Positions 17,604 to 26,548 of a stretch of 64,000 nucleotides of DNA are shown here, piece after piece. Each line of letters begins with the position of its first letter. The stretch's first letter is position 1. The notes beneath the pieces were generated by a model that saw only the letters and a list, made by a program, of their open reading frames with translations, searched no databases and was not told where the DNA came from. The DNA comes from Shewanella sp. KX20019 (GTDB taxonomy: Bacteria; Pseudomonadota; Gammaproteobacteria; Enterobacterales; Shewanellaceae), in NCBI RefSeq assembly GCF_016757755.1, contig NZ_CP068437.1, positions 4,588,001 to 4,652,000 of the forward strand. Reading direction: 5' to 3'. A program made the translations under genes and the position numbers.

Positions 17604-19001
17604 TCAATTCAGTATTTTACGCATACAAACTCTGACAAACCCAAATGATTCATCGTGCTCTTCCGTCGCAATCGACCAGCCCTGTTTCTGATAGAAATTA
17701 AGCGCTTGGTCATTACCTTTAAACGTTTCTAACCGCAGATGCTCATAACCTTCTGTTTGTTGCATAGCCTCAACTTGTGCCAATAAGTACCCGCCCAAAC
17801 CCGTTCGTTGCAACTGAGGAGTTATCATTAAACTATGGATAAAGCCCTCTTCTGCTGCGCAGTAGCCTTGTATTTTGCCTTCAACCTCAAGCACCATGGT
17901 GTTTTCTAAGTGCTCGTTAACCTCCCTGTCGGAACCACCACCATTGATAAACCAGTCAACGCCGTCATCACCTAAGAAGGAGCGGTAACACTTGTCTATT
18001 GTCTCCTTCGCTAATATCTTAATCGTGTCTGAATCGCTGCTGTTAGCTTGTCTCACTTTCTTCATTGGTTGCCTGTTTGGAATATCTTTAATCAATCTAT
18101 TATTTGTCCGCGCCATCCACGCTTTTGAGCGCGTCCTTAACATGTCTCTCAGTAGCAATACCACTGGGGTTACATGCTCGCGACCAGGACAAACAAGATA
18201 GAGGTCAGCCTCTTCACCCACATAGTCTGTTAGCATCGGAATGAGTCGCCCAGCTTCAATGTCATCAGTTAAATCAAGCCAAGACTTAAACACAACCCCC
18301 TGACCCGCTACCGCCCAACGGCGTGCTATATCAGCATCATTACAGGTGCGGTTAGAGGTCACTCTTACTTTATATTGCTGACCATCTTTACTGAAAAACC
18401 ATTGATCATGGGTACGTTCGTCTAACATAAAAAACAAGCAATTATGTTGCTGCAACTGCTCTAAGGAATTAACCATCCCCATACGCTCAATGTACTCAGG
18501 TGAGGCACACAGCACTCGCTTAGCGTCACAGATTTTAAAGGCCACCAGCGATGAATCTTTTGGCTTGCCTGATCGCAAAGCAACATCAATTTTGTCTCGA
18601 TAAAAGTCCGACAAATTATCACCAATGTGCAGCCTTAGATTAAGCTCAGGATACTCAGTGAGAAACTCATCCAGCCAAGGCAGTACGACATTACGACCAA
18701 CATCAGAGGGCACGGCCAGACTCACAGTGCCGGAGATCTGCGTCAAGCTTGAGTTTATTGCTCGTTGTCCCATATCAAGATCGGCTAATGCCGAACGACA
18801 ATGGATCAAATACCGCTCACCTGCATCCGTTAATCTTAGGCTTCGAGTACTGCGAATAAATAGGGTGGTACCTAGCTCCTTCTCTAACCTTTTAAGCCCT
18901 GCACTTGCCACCGCCGAAGAGATATCCAGCTCCACTGCTGCACCCGTTAAGCTGCCACAATCAGCAACTCTCACAAAAAGGGTTAAATCGTTAAGCTGCA
19001 T
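17604..19001 (-). CDS. LysR-type regulator fused to a GNAT acetyltransferase
   Basis: This 465-residue product joins two families. Residues 1-60 are a LysR winged-helix domain (LTLFVRVADCGSLTGAA, LEKELGTTLFIRSTRSLRLT). Residues about 88-295 are the periplasmic-binding-protein-like effector domain. After a linker of about 20 residues, residues 313-465 form a complete GNAT fold with acetyl-CoA loop PQLQRTGLGGYL and the late NFYQKQGW motif. The frame is continuous. Met313 (codon at 18065) begins MKKVRQANSSD, which looks like a free-standing GNAT start, with a weak CAGG upstream, so a separate GNAT product by internal initiation is possible. A terminator separates it from frdB. Target genes and acetyl acceptor are unknown. 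Confidence 0.88.
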   Translation of the reverse strand: MQLNDLTLFVRVADCGSLTGAAVELDISSAVASAGLKRLEKELGTTLFIRSTRSLRLTDAGERYLIHCRSALADLDMGQRAINSSLTQISGTVSLAVPSDVGRNVVLPWLDEFLTEYPELNLRLHIGDNLSDFYRDKIDVALRSGKPKDSSLVAFKICDAKRVLCASPEYIERMGMVNSLEQLQQHNCLFFMLDERTHDQWFFSKDGQQYKVRVTSNRTCNDADIARRWAVAGQGVVFKSWLDLTDDIEAGRLIPMLTDYVGEEADLYLVCPGREHVTPVVLLLRDMLRTRSKAWMARTNNRLIKDIPNRQPMKKVRQANSSDSDTIKILAKETIDKCYRSFLGDDGVDWFINGGGSDREVNEHLENTMVLEVEGKIQGYCAAEEGFIHSLMITPQLQRTGLGGYLLAQVEAMQQTEGYEHLRLETFKGNDQALNFYQKQGWSIATEEHDESFGFVRVCMRKILN

Positions 19002-19058
19002 ACTAAGCCTTCCCCGCTAAATGAGTTTATAGCTTGCCATTCTACAACCATAGCAAAC

Positions 19059-19086
19059 AAAAAAACCTGCATATGCAGGCTTTTTA
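19059..19086. terminator. Terminator between frdB end and the LysR-GNAT gene
   Basis: An A-run, the arms CCTGCA and TGCAGG, and a T-run form a compact hairpin directly downstream of the frdCAB operon on the minus strand and upstream of the LysR-GNAT gene. It separates the two transcription units. Confidence 0.85.
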
Positions 19087-19150
19087 TGTCTGGAATATTT
19101 ATGCCACGCCCCATGGATGGATAGGCGTGGTACTCGCTTCTATTTTATGG

Positions 19151-19894
19151 CTAAACCAAAGTGATGGCCATCTTACGCCTAAGATAAGCAATCTGCTGCA
19201 TATGCGGCAGATCCTTTGGGCAGTTATCTTGGCAACCCAACAGAGTCATACAGCCAAAGACACCATCTTGATTACCAATCACATGGTAAAAATCTTCAAG
19301 CTCACGACCATCTCGGCTATCAAGCTCAAAGCGTGCTAGTTTCATCATGCCTACCGCGCCAACAAAAGTGTCTCGCATCTGCGCTGTAGCACAGGCAGAT
19401 ACACAAACACCACACTCGACACAACGTTCTAGCTCATACAATTTAGCGGCTTCTGCTGGGTCCATCGGCGCTTCTAGGCGATGCACGTCAATGTCATCAC
19501 TAATTGGATGTAGCCACAGCTTCAAGCGTTCCGCTAACTCACGCATAAACTTACCAGTATTAACCGACAGGTCACCAATCAGTTCAAAGCCTGGTAGCGG
19601 CATCAACATAATATCGCCTTTAGGATATTTACTGGTTAGCGTACGGCAAGCCAGCGTTGGAAAACCATTGATCACCACCGCACAGCTACCGCAGATCCCT
19701 GCTCGACAAACAAAGTCAAACTGCAGCGAGGTATCTTGTTCTTCACGCAAACGGTTAAGCGCTATAAATACCGTCATACCCGGTGTTTCTTCGAGCTGGT
19801 ACTTCACCATTTTCGGCTTGTCGCCCGGCTCTTGTGGATCATAGCGGAATATATTAAAGGTTAACATGCGGCCTTTTGTGGCTTGTTGGCTCAT
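19151..19894 (-). CDS. frdB: FrdB, fumarate reductase iron-sulfur subunit
   Basis: FrdB passes electrons from the membrane quinol site to the flavin. The 247-residue protein has the three expected cysteine sets: [2Fe-2S] CRAGICGSCAV with a later cysteine, [4Fe-4S] CVECGVCVSAC, and [3Fe-4S] CMTLLGCQDNCPKDLP. The sequence resembles the Wolinella/epsilonproteobacterial type rather than E. coli SdhB/FrdB. It overlaps frdA by 4 bp (ATGA) and is last in the operon, followed by a terminator. Confidence 0.95.
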   Translation of the reverse strand: MSQQATKGRMLTFNIFRYDPQEPGDKPKMVKYQLEETPGMTVFIALNRLREEQDTSLQFDFVCRAGICGSCAVVINGFPTLACRTLTSKYPKGDIMLMPLPGFELIGDLSVNTGKFMRELAERLKLWLHPISDDIDVHRLEAPMDPAEAAKLYELERCVECGVCVSACATAQMRDTFVGAVGMMKLARFELDSRDGRELEDFYHVIGNQDGVFGCMTLLGCQDNCPKDLPHMQQIAYLRRKMAITLV

Positions 19895-21888
19895 TTGGCC
19901 TCTCCTGCAACTTGCTGTTGTAACATTTCACTCAAACGTTCATTCTTAGGTGTTAACGCCTCTGGAACCTCGAAAGGCATTAGCGCATTTTGTCTTTCGT
20001 GCCGGTCAGCATCATCACCTAGTTGACTCAACACTGCAGTGATCTGCTGCTCGCGTTTTTCGGTATCGGGATGCGCTATCGCATTGTCAATTCCGTAACC
20101 ACGATAGCCTGGTGGTAGCTCCATCTTCATCACATCAAGCTGTTCATATTCCAGCGTTGGCAATAGCGCTTCTGCATTTGGCCAGCTCGCCAAAGTGCGG
20201 TTTAGCCAGTCTTTATCGTTACGCTGCGGAAAATCTTCACGAGCGTGTGCACCGCGGCTCTCAGTACGTGCTGCCGCGCCAGCAGCAACCGTTAGTGCCA
20301 CTTTCAGCATACGTTTAACCCGTAGTGCTTCTACAAGCTCTGGATTAGCATGGCGCTTTTTACATTTAAGCCCTAACGCATTAGCGCGCTTAAGCAACTC
20401 TTGTAGTTCATTAACCGCTTTTTCAAGCTCAGGGCCGTTACGGAAAATGCCCACGTAATCCATCATGATCCGTTGCATCTGCTTTTTCAACTCAAATGGG
20501 CTTTCAGTGCCGTCACCGTCAACGAGTTCATCAATTTCGCTTTGCACTTTACCGACAAAGGACTCAACCAAACCAGTATCAATCTCTAAGGTGTTCAGCT
20601 GGCAGAAATCAGCAACGTACTTACCAATTATCATGCCGCCAACAACGGTTTCAGCAAGCGAATTACCACCGAGTCGGTTAAAACCGTGCATATCCCAACA
20701 AGCAGCCTCACCTACACTAAATAGACCCTTTAACTGCGGGTTCTGCCCTGTTGAATCGGTGCGGATACCACCCATAGAGTAATGCTGAGTTGGCCGTACT
20801 GGGATCCAATCTTTAGCGGGATCTATGCCTAAAAAGTTCTCACAGATCTCCTTGACCTCACGCAGGTTAGTTTCTACATGCTTTCGACCAAGCAGAGTAA
20901 TATCAAGCCACAGGTGCGGCCCATAAGGACTATCTACCCCCTTACCCTTGCGCATATGTTCGGTCATACGGCGTGAGACCACATCACGGGATGCCAGCTC
21001 TTTCTTTTCAGGCTCATAATCTGGCATAAAGCGGTGACCATCTTTATCTCGCAATAGGCCGCCATCACCACGACAACCCTCTGTTGTTAAGATCCCAACC
21101 GGCACGATGGCGGTTGGGTGGAACTGTACCGCTTCCATGTTACCCAGCTTGGCGACGCCGGTTTCTAACGCAAGTGCTTGACCAATTCCTTCACAGATAA
21201 TGGCATTGGTAGATACTTCATAAATTCGGCCGTAACCACCAGTGGCAATTGTGGTTGACTTAGCAACGTAAGCACGTAGCTCACCGGTCACTAAACAGCG
21301 GGCAACCACGCCATGGCAGCGCTCACCATCATGGATAAGCGATAGCGCTTCCATACGCTCGTGCACCGGTATATCCATCGATATCGCTTTGTTATCGACA
21401 GCGTATAATAACGAGTGGCCTGTACCATCTGCGGTATAGCAGGTACGCCATTTCTTAGTTCCACCAAAGTCACGGGCATTAATCAAGCCGTGCGCCGCTT
21501 CCGCTTCCTCAATGGTGACCTTCTCAGCGTTAACCACAACTTGCCGTGGTCCTTTAGTTACACGGGTCCAAGGAACGCCCCAGTTCGCTAGCTCACGTAC
21601 CGCTTTGGGTGCACAATGGGCGAACATACGTGCCACATCTTGATCGCAACCCCAATCCGATCCTTTTACCGTATCCTGGAAATGCACATCTTCATCATCT
21701 CCCATACCTTTGACGGTATTGCCCAGACTTGCTTGCATGCCACCTTGCGCTGCCGCCGAATGGGACCGTTTGGCTGGGATAAGTGACAACACAACAGTAT
21801 CTAGCCCACGCTCTTTAGACGCGATAGCTACTCGTAATCCAGCAAGTCCGGCGCCGATCACTAACGAATCGGTATATATCAGTTTCAC
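19891..21888 (-). CDS. frdA: FrdA, fumarate reductase flavoprotein subunit
   Basis: FrdA is the catalytic subunit reducing fumarate to succinate with covalent FAD. The 665-residue protein has the Rossmann start (DSLVIGAGLAGLRVAIA), the FAD-attachment segment KRSHSAAAQGGMQAS with its histidine, the substrate segments around HPTAIVPVG, and the capping-domain end QHYSMGGIRTDSTGQ. It starts at GTG 21888, five bases after AAGGAG. Its length and neighbours (diheme cytochrome b subunits) put it in the type B menaquinol:fumarate reductase group. It could run as succinate dehydrogenase under some conditions. Confidence 0.95.
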   Translation of the reverse strand: MKLIYTDSLVIGAGLAGLRVAIASKERGLDTVVLSLIPAKRSHSAAAQGGMQASLGNTVKGMGDDEDVHFQDTVKGSDWGCDQDVARMFAHCAPKAVRELANWGVPWTRVTKGPRQVVVNAEKVTIEEAEAAHGLINARDFGGTKKWRTCYTADGTGHSLLYAVDNKAISMDIPVHERMEALSLIHDGERCHGVVARCLVTGELRAYVAKSTTIATGGYGRIYEVSTNAIICEGIGQALALETGVAKLGNMEAVQFHPTAIVPVGILTTEGCRGDGGLLRDKDGHRFMPDYEPEKKELASRDVVSRRMTEHMRKGKGVDSPYGPHLWLDITLLGRKHVETNLREVKEICENFLGIDPAKDWIPVRPTQHYSMGGIRTDSTGQNPQLKGLFSVGEAACWDMHGFNRLGGNSLAETVVGGMIIGKYVADFCQLNTLEIDTGLVESFVGKVQSEIDELVDGDGTESPFELKKQMQRIMMDYVGIFRNGPELEKAVNELQELLKRANALGLKCKKRHANPELVEALRVKRMLKVALTVAAGAAARTESRGAHAREDFPQRNDKDWLNRTLASWPNAEALLPTLEYEQLDVMKMELPPGYRGYGIDNAIAHPDTEKREQQITAVLSQLGDDADRHERQNALMPFEVPEALTPKNERLSEMLQQQVAGEAK

Positions 21889-22002
21889 ACGTGCTCCTTA
21901 AGCGGGTGCAGAGTCAGTTTATGGTTATAACGTACAATTTTTTTTACTCAGCTTTGATGGCTGAGCTTCGATTGTTAAGTATTGTGCTAATCCGTTTTTC
22001 TA

Positions 22003-22677
22003 CTAAACATTTGCGTAAGGCAAGAACGCCAGCAGTGAAGCAATGCCCACCACGATAAAAATGGCGCTAACAATACTCTTAATCTTTTTCAGTCTGCTAC
22101 GGCTATTGAGATCTCTAACTGCGCCCCACTTAACGGCAACTCGATAGACACCTATCGCCGCATGTAGCTCAACACAAAACAGTAACGGCAAATACAGCAG
22201 CAATACGCCCTGTTGCCAAATTCTATCGGCGCTGCCATGAGGGCCTATCGTTTCCGGTGCAGATCCAATGAGCCACAAATGTACTGGCAGCATTAATAAG
22301 ATCAACACTCCAGTGACAGCCTGCCAGACCCACAGACGAGTATCGCCGTGGTTAACAATATTGAGTTGCTGCTGCAGCGCCTTTTGCTGACGAAGGTTGA
22401 GCGGCATTTTGTGCGCCGCAACCAGTACATGAACCAAAACGATCGCAGCAATAATCACTGCTATGACCGTCACAACCCAAGGGTACCCATGGCCGTCAGC
22501 CGATAAAAAACTCAGTTCCATGGTTTTGGCGACCCATGTCATCGCCTGTTCACCCAATAATATCGATGCCACTAATAACAGATGCGTCCACAGAAACACG
22601 GCCAGCACGACACCACTTGCACTTTGGCTGATATCAAGCCAGCCACTTAGTTTTTCGCGATTTTTTATTATTCTCAT
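22003..22677 (-). CDS. frdC: FrdC-like diheme cytochrome b subunit (retains the key glutamate)
   Basis: The 224-residue membrane anchor has five hydrophobic spans. By alignment with Wolinella succinogenes FrdC, the four haem ligands are His32, His83, His133 and His172. The glutamate in the CVELHAA motif (Glu170) matches Wolinella Glu180, described as essential for transmembrane proton transfer, and Glu54 (TMELSF) matches the quinol-site Glu66. It lies between frdA and a second, longer frdC-like gene on the same strand, so it is the copy best equipped for classical quinol:fumarate reduction. Confidence 0.9.
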   Translation of the reverse strand: MRIIKNREKLSGWLDISQSASGVVLAVFLWTHLLLVASILLGEQAMTWVAKTMELSFLSADGHGYPWVVTVIAVIIAAIVLVHVLVAAHKMPLNLRQQKALQQQLNIVNHGDTRLWVWQAVTGVLILLMLPVHLWLIGSAPETIGPHGSADRIWQQGVLLLYLPLLFCVELHAAIGVYRVAVKWGAVRDLNSRSRLKKIKSIVSAIFIVVGIASLLAFLPYANV

Positions 22678-22827
22678 TCGCTTCCCTATTCATGTTGTTG
22701 ATTTTTCGCTTAACGACATTGATACCAATGTCGCTCACAAATAACTTTTCAACAGTGAGATAGATCAACAAAAAAGTGATTAATCCAGCTGCAGCTAATT
22801 TATCTATTAAGGGAATAGAAACAGCTT

Positions 22828-23559
22828 TTAACTTGGTCGAAAAGCTTCAACGGGTAAGCTCAAATCGCTGCCAATGATTAAGTATGAAATCAAACTAAGA
22901 AGGCCAATAACGATGAGATAGATGATCAAGCCTTTAGCCAGCTTACGCAGTCCCGCACGTTTAGTGGTTAAACCCCACTTAACCGCGACGCGGTAGAGCC
23001 CTATCATCGCGTGGATCACCACGGCAGGTAGCAGTAGGGCGTATAACAACCACGCATTTTGGTTGTAAACTCTGTCGGCCGAAAGGTGAGGACCAATTTC
23101 AGGGTTAGCTATCATAGTAAAGAGATGGACTGGCACCAGGAAGAACAATACAAAACCGGTCACCAACTGCCAGAACCATGCGTGGCTGTCTTTATGGTTA
23201 ATCACCGACATATGGCGTCTAAGAGCGCGCCACTGTCCTAGTTGAGCAGGAAAACGACGTAATGCCACTGCTGCATGCGCCATCACCACTAGCAACATAA
23301 ATACTGAAAAAACCTTAGTAACAATCGGGAAGCCATGTCCGGTTGAACTAAACATGCCCCCTTCAAGAAATTGCACTACCGTATAAAATGCCTCTTTCCC
23401 CAGCAAGATGCTAGATTCAAAATGCAGATGCGCTAACAGAAAGCAGCCCATCAATACCCCGGTGATGCTTTGTATTTTATCCGCTTTAGCTGATGCGGGG
23501 TGTCCGGTTGTGCTTACGTAGGATGCTAACATGGTAGTTATCTTGTTTATCTTGTGCAT
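22828..23559 (-). CDS. frdC: Second FrdC-like cytochrome b subunit (lacks the Glu180 equivalent)
   Basis: This 243-residue paralog is first in the operon. It keeps the four haem ligands (His44, His95, His145, His183) and a quinol-site Glu66 (FLEGGMF), plus the family end GLYRVAVKWG. The residue two before the last ligand is valine (AVVIHAM) where Wolinella FrdC and the neighbouring paralog have glutamate. The first ATG has no good ribosome site; Met10 is an alternative start. Two cytochrome b genes next to one frdAB pair suggest either alternative membrane anchors or one subunit with another role. Confidence 0.88.
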   Translation of the reverse strand: MHKINKITTMLASYVSTTGHPASAKADKIQSITGVLMGCFLLAHLHFESSILLGKEAFYTVVQFLEGGMFSSTGHGFPIVTKVFSVFMLLVVMAHAAVALRRFPAQLGQWRALRRHMSVINHKDSHAWFWQLVTGFVLFFLVPVHLFTMIANPEIGPHLSADRVYNQNAWLLYALLLPAVVIHAMIGLYRVAVKWGLTTKRAGLRKLAKGLIIYLIVIGLLSLISYLIIGSDLSLPVEAFRPS

Positions 23560-23619
23560 AGTCGTGGGATTTACACTCTAGCAAGTTGTTAATCACCTCG
23601 TTGCAGTAGCATTTTCAAT

Positions 23620-23635
23620 CGTGACCTTGCTCACT
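23620..23635 (-). promoter_or_regulatory. Candidate CRP site upstream of the frd operon
   Basis: CGTGA-N6-TCACT differs from the CRP consensus TGTGA-N6-TCACA at two positions. It lies about 60 bp upstream of the first frdC-like start. In Shewanella, anaerobic respiratory genes are known to depend on CRP, so the placement makes sense. A second half-site-like GATCACA is near 23661. No gene is seen in the whole 23560-23902 spacer. Confidence 0.45.
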
Positions 23636-23843
23636 CTTTTTTGGGTAGCTATTAGAGTTAGATCACAAACAAAGCATCTAATTAAGAACGGTGGTAATAC
23701 CTTTTAACCAAATATTTTCAGCAACTTGAATCAACATTTCAAACAGAACAAGCTAGCGAAGGTTTGCTAGAGAAAAGCGGCAATGAGTTAGTGATAAGTC
23801 TCTAATTGCGTGGATGAAACAGTGATTAATTACCATAGGGTTC

Positions 23844-23866
23844 TGCATCTTCAGGTAGATGGGTAT
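23844..23866 (-). repeat. Dispersed repeat, partial copy
   Basis: Read on the minus strand this is ATACCCATCTACCTGAAGAT followed by GCA. It matches the left part of the copies at 38580 and 47853 (ATACCCATCC-ACCTGAAGAT). It lies just upstream of prmA and probably belongs to a REP-like family of this genus. Confidence 0.6.
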
Positions 23867-23902
23867 ACAATACGCCGATATATCTAGCAAACGAGAATTC
23901 TC

Positions 23903-24784
23903 ATGCCTTGGATCCAACTAAGAATTGATACCGACGGTCCACACGCAGACACGCTTAGCGATCAGCTGATGGAAGAAGGGTCAATCTCTATTACCTTCGA
24001 AGACGGTAAAGACACCCCAATCTATGAACCGACTTTAGGTGAGACACCACTGTGGAATCACACGGTGATCATTGCACTATTTGAGGCAGACCACGATCTA
24101 GCTCCTGTAGTTGAGCGTCTGAAGCTGCTGCCTTATCTAGGTGAAAACTTCGGCCACAAGATAGAGCAAGTTGAAGACAAAGATTGGGAACGCGAATGGA
24201 TGGATAACTTCCACCCAATAAAATTTGGCGACAGATTATGGATCTGCCCAAGCTGGCGAGAGATCCCCGATCCTACTGCAGTCAACGTGATACTCGATCC
24301 CGGACTTGCCTTCGGTACAGGTACCCACCCAACGACGGCGCTGTGTTTAGAGTGGCTAGATGGGCTCGACTACCGCAATAAAGAGGTCATCGACTTTGGT
24401 TGTGGTTCAGGCATTCTTGCTGTCGCTGCACTCAAACTAGGTGCAGAGCGTGTAACAGGCATCGATATCGATTACCAAGCGATTGACGCGTCTAAAGCCA
24501 ATGCAGAACGCAATGGTGTACAAGATCGACTTTCACTGTATCTGCCAGAAGACCAACCAACAGATCTAAAAGCTGACATCTTAGTCGCCAACATACTTGC
24601 TGGCCCACTACGTGAATTAGCGCCACTAATTGCCGAAAAAGTTAAATCTGGCGGCCAACTTGCTCTTTCTGGCCTGCTAAAAGAGCAAGCTGAAGAAGTT
24701 TCAGCATTTTATAGCCAATGGTTCAACATGGACGAGCCTGCTCACAAAGACGACTGGAGTCGCTTGACAGGGATACGCAAATAG
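23903..24784 (+). CDS. prmA: PrmA, ribosomal protein L11 methyltransferase
   Basis: PrmA trimethylates ribosomal protein L11 using S-adenosylmethionine. The 293-residue length is typical. The N-terminal L11-recognition domain (MPWIQLRIDTD, about 1-60) leads to the methyltransferase domain with DPGLAFGTGTHPTT, motif I VIDFGCGSGILAVAALKLGA and motif IV LVANILAGPL. It is followed by dusB-fis, a neighbourhood conserved in gammaproteobacteria. Confidence 0.97.
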   Translation: MPWIQLRIDTDGPHADTLSDQLMEEGSISITFEDGKDTPIYEPTLGETPLWNHTVIIALFEADHDLAPVVERLKLLPYLGENFGHKIEQVEDKDWEREWMDNFHPIKFGDRLWICPSWREIPDPTAVNVILDPGLAFGTGTHPTTALCLEWLDGLDYRNKEVIDFGCGSGILAVAALKLGAERVTGIDIDYQAIDASKANAERNGVQDRLSLYLPEDQPTDLKADILVANILAGPLRELAPLIAEKVKSGGQLALSGLLKEQAEEVSAFYSQWFNMDEPAHKDDWSRLTGIRK

Positions 24785-24792
24785 CGGTAATA

Positions 24793-24813
24793 CGCGGCGC
24801 ACTCTGCGCCGCG
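24793..24813 (+). terminator. Strong GC hairpin after prmA
   Basis: Perfect nine-base arms CGCGGCGCA and TGCGCCGCG enclose CTC, nine bases after the prmA stop. No T run follows, so it may be a stabilising 3' hairpin, a pause site or a terminator that needs a factor. Confidence 0.55.
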
Positions 24814-24896
24814 ACAGACTTCGCACCTCACAAAAGTCAAGCAAAAAAGTTGCCCTCAGGTCATTTATTGACCTTTCCACAGGCTTGAAAAAGGCG

Positions 24897-24910
24897 TACT
24901 ATAGCGCCCC
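24897..24910 (+). promoter_or_regulatory. Candidate dusB-fis promoter with GC-rich discriminator
   Basis: TACTAT at 24897-24902 followed by AGCGCCCC looks like a -10 element with a GC-rich discriminator, about 30 bp before dusB. The E. coli fis operon promoter has this design and is under growth-rate and ppGpp control. No good -35 sits at the standard distance (TTGACC is at 24868, 23 bp away). Confidence 0.4.
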
Positions 24911-24935
24911 TTTGACGAGCAAGGTGATTTGATAA

Positions 24936-25904
24936 ATGCAGATTGGACCCTATCGACTGAAAAATCAGCTGATCGTGGCCCCAATGGCAGGTGTCACGGA
25001 CCAGCCTTTTAGAAATCTTTGTATTCGTTATGGCGCAGCCATGGCGGTTTCTGAGATGCTTTCATCAAATCCTGATGTTTGGGACACAGATAAAAGCCGC
25101 TTGCGCATGACACACGCAGGTGAAGACGGGATACGTTCGGTTCAAATAGCAGGTTCAGACCCTGAGTTAATGGCGAATGCCGCCGCTGTGAATGTACAGC
25201 AAGGCGCTCAGATCATTGATATCAATATGGGCTGTCCAGCAAAGAAAGTGAATAAGAAGCTAGCAGGCTCAGCCTTGCTGCAAGATCCACAGCTAGTAGA
25301 AGAGATTCTAAAAGCCGTAGTAGCAGCAGTTGATGTACCAGTTACGCTAAAAATTCGAACGGGTTGGGTTCCAGAGCACAGGAATGGTGTTCATATCGCC
25401 CAGATTGCGGAAGATTGTGGCATTGCTTCGTTAGCCGTTCACGGTAGAACGCGGCAGTGCATGTATAAAGGCGAAGCCGAGTACGACACGATTAAAGCAA
25501 TTAAAAAACAGATCTCGATACCTGTTGTCGCAAACGGAGATATTTTAACGCCAGAGAAAGCGCGTTTTGTGCTGGATTATACTGGTGTGGATGCTTTGAT
25601 GATAGGACGGGGCGCTCAAGGACGGCCTTGGATATTTAGGGAGATCCAACATTATCTGGAGACAGGTAATAAGCTAGCGCCCGTTGAGACGGATGAAAAG
25701 CGTCAATTGATGCTTGAACACCTTAAAATGCTGTACTCATTGTATGGTGATTATAAGGGCATTCGTTTCGCAAGAAAGCACGTTGGATGGTATCTAAACC
25801 AAGAATCACAACGCGCTTTTCGAGCTGAGTTTAATCAGCTCGTGACCGTTGAAGAACAATGTTCCATGGTGGAACACTATTTTGATGAATTTGCAGCAAA
25901 TTAA
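24936..25904 (+). CDS. dusB: DusB, tRNA-dihydrouridine synthase B
   Basis: DusB is an FMN-dependent enzyme reducing specific uridines in tRNA. The 322-residue protein begins MQIGPYRLKNQLIVAPMAGVTD, the standard DusB start. It shows the catalytic-cysteine segment DINMGCPAKKVNKKLAGSAL, the RNA-contact motif AVHGRTRQCMYKG, and the phosphate-binding VMIGRGAQGRPWIF-like loop (seen here as LMIGRGAQGRPW). AAGGTG precedes ATG 24936. It forms an operon with fis, 17 bp downstream. Confidence 0.97.
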   Translation: MQIGPYRLKNQLIVAPMAGVTDQPFRNLCIRYGAAMAVSEMLSSNPDVWDTDKSRLRMTHAGEDGIRSVQIAGSDPELMANAAAVNVQQGAQIIDINMGCPAKKVNKKLAGSALLQDPQLVEEILKAVVAAVDVPVTLKIRTGWVPEHRNGVHIAQIAEDCGIASLAVHGRTRQCMYKGEAEYDTIKAIKKQISIPVVANGDILTPEKARFVLDYTGVDALMIGRGAQGRPWIFREIQHYLETGNKLAPVETDEKRQLMLEHLKMLYSLYGDYKGIRFARKHVGWYLNQESQRAFRAEFNQLVTVEEQCSMVEHYFDEFAAN

Positions 25905-25921
25905 TAAAGAGCAGAATACGA

Positions 25922-26227
25922 ATGTTTGATCAAACAACTCACACTGAAGTTCACCCACTGACTGTTGGCAAAATTGAAACCGCAAGTGGCGCAATTAAGC
26001 CACAGCTATTACGCGATGCCGTAAAACGTGCAGTAACAAACTTTTTCGCTCAAATGGACGGGCAAGAAGCAGAAGAAGTCTATGAAATGGTGTTAAGCGA
26101 AGTTGAAGCACCTCTATTAGACATCATCATGCAACACACTCGCGGTAACCAGACTCGTGCTGCAAACATGCTAGGTATCAACCGTGGTACTTTGCGTAAA
26201 AAATTGAAAAAATACGGCATGAACTAA
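25922..26227 (+). CDS. fis: Fis, nucleoid-associated DNA-binding protein
   Basis: Fis is the small DNA-bending regulator abundant in fast growth. The 101-residue protein has the N-terminal beta-hairpin region and a C-terminal helix-turn-helix ending TRAANMLGINRGTLRKKLKK, close to the E. coli end. It is co-transcribed with dusB, as in enterobacteria, and closed by a strong terminator. Confidence 0.98.
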   Translation: MFDQTTHTEVHPLTVGKIETASGAIKPQLLRDAVKRAVTNFFAQMDGQEAEEVYEMVLSEVEAPLLDIIMQHTRGNQTRAANMLGINRGTLRKKLKKYGMN

Positions 26228-26253
26228 GGCTCACGTCTTAAACTGTTGTATTG

Positions 26254-26288
26254 AAACGGGCTTTCCAGCAATGGAAAGCCCGTTTTTG
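26254..26288 (+). terminator. Rho-independent terminator after fis
   Basis: The long arms AAACGGGCTTTCCA and TGGAAAGCCCGTTT with a four-base loop and a T run lie 27 bp after the fis stop. The rest of the spacer up to 26548 shows no gene and should hold the promoter of the LysR gene. Confidence 0.93.
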
Positions 26289-26548
26289 TTTGTATGCCCC
26301 CTCATATGTACCCCCGTTGTCTAGCTGCACTCAATTAAAATAATCAACAACCCCTCTATTGTTTCCCCAAAAATATTTCATGTATCACCTTGCTACTATT
26401 TATTAGCGATGCGCAAATTAGTCGCTAGCAATAACTCACTTCGAAGACACTCAATTACTCATTGTGCTCAAAAAAGCTTCTAACCGAGTGATATTCATGC
26501 CATATTTTTGTTCTATCTATCATTTTGCAGAGCTAAATAGGGACGTCA

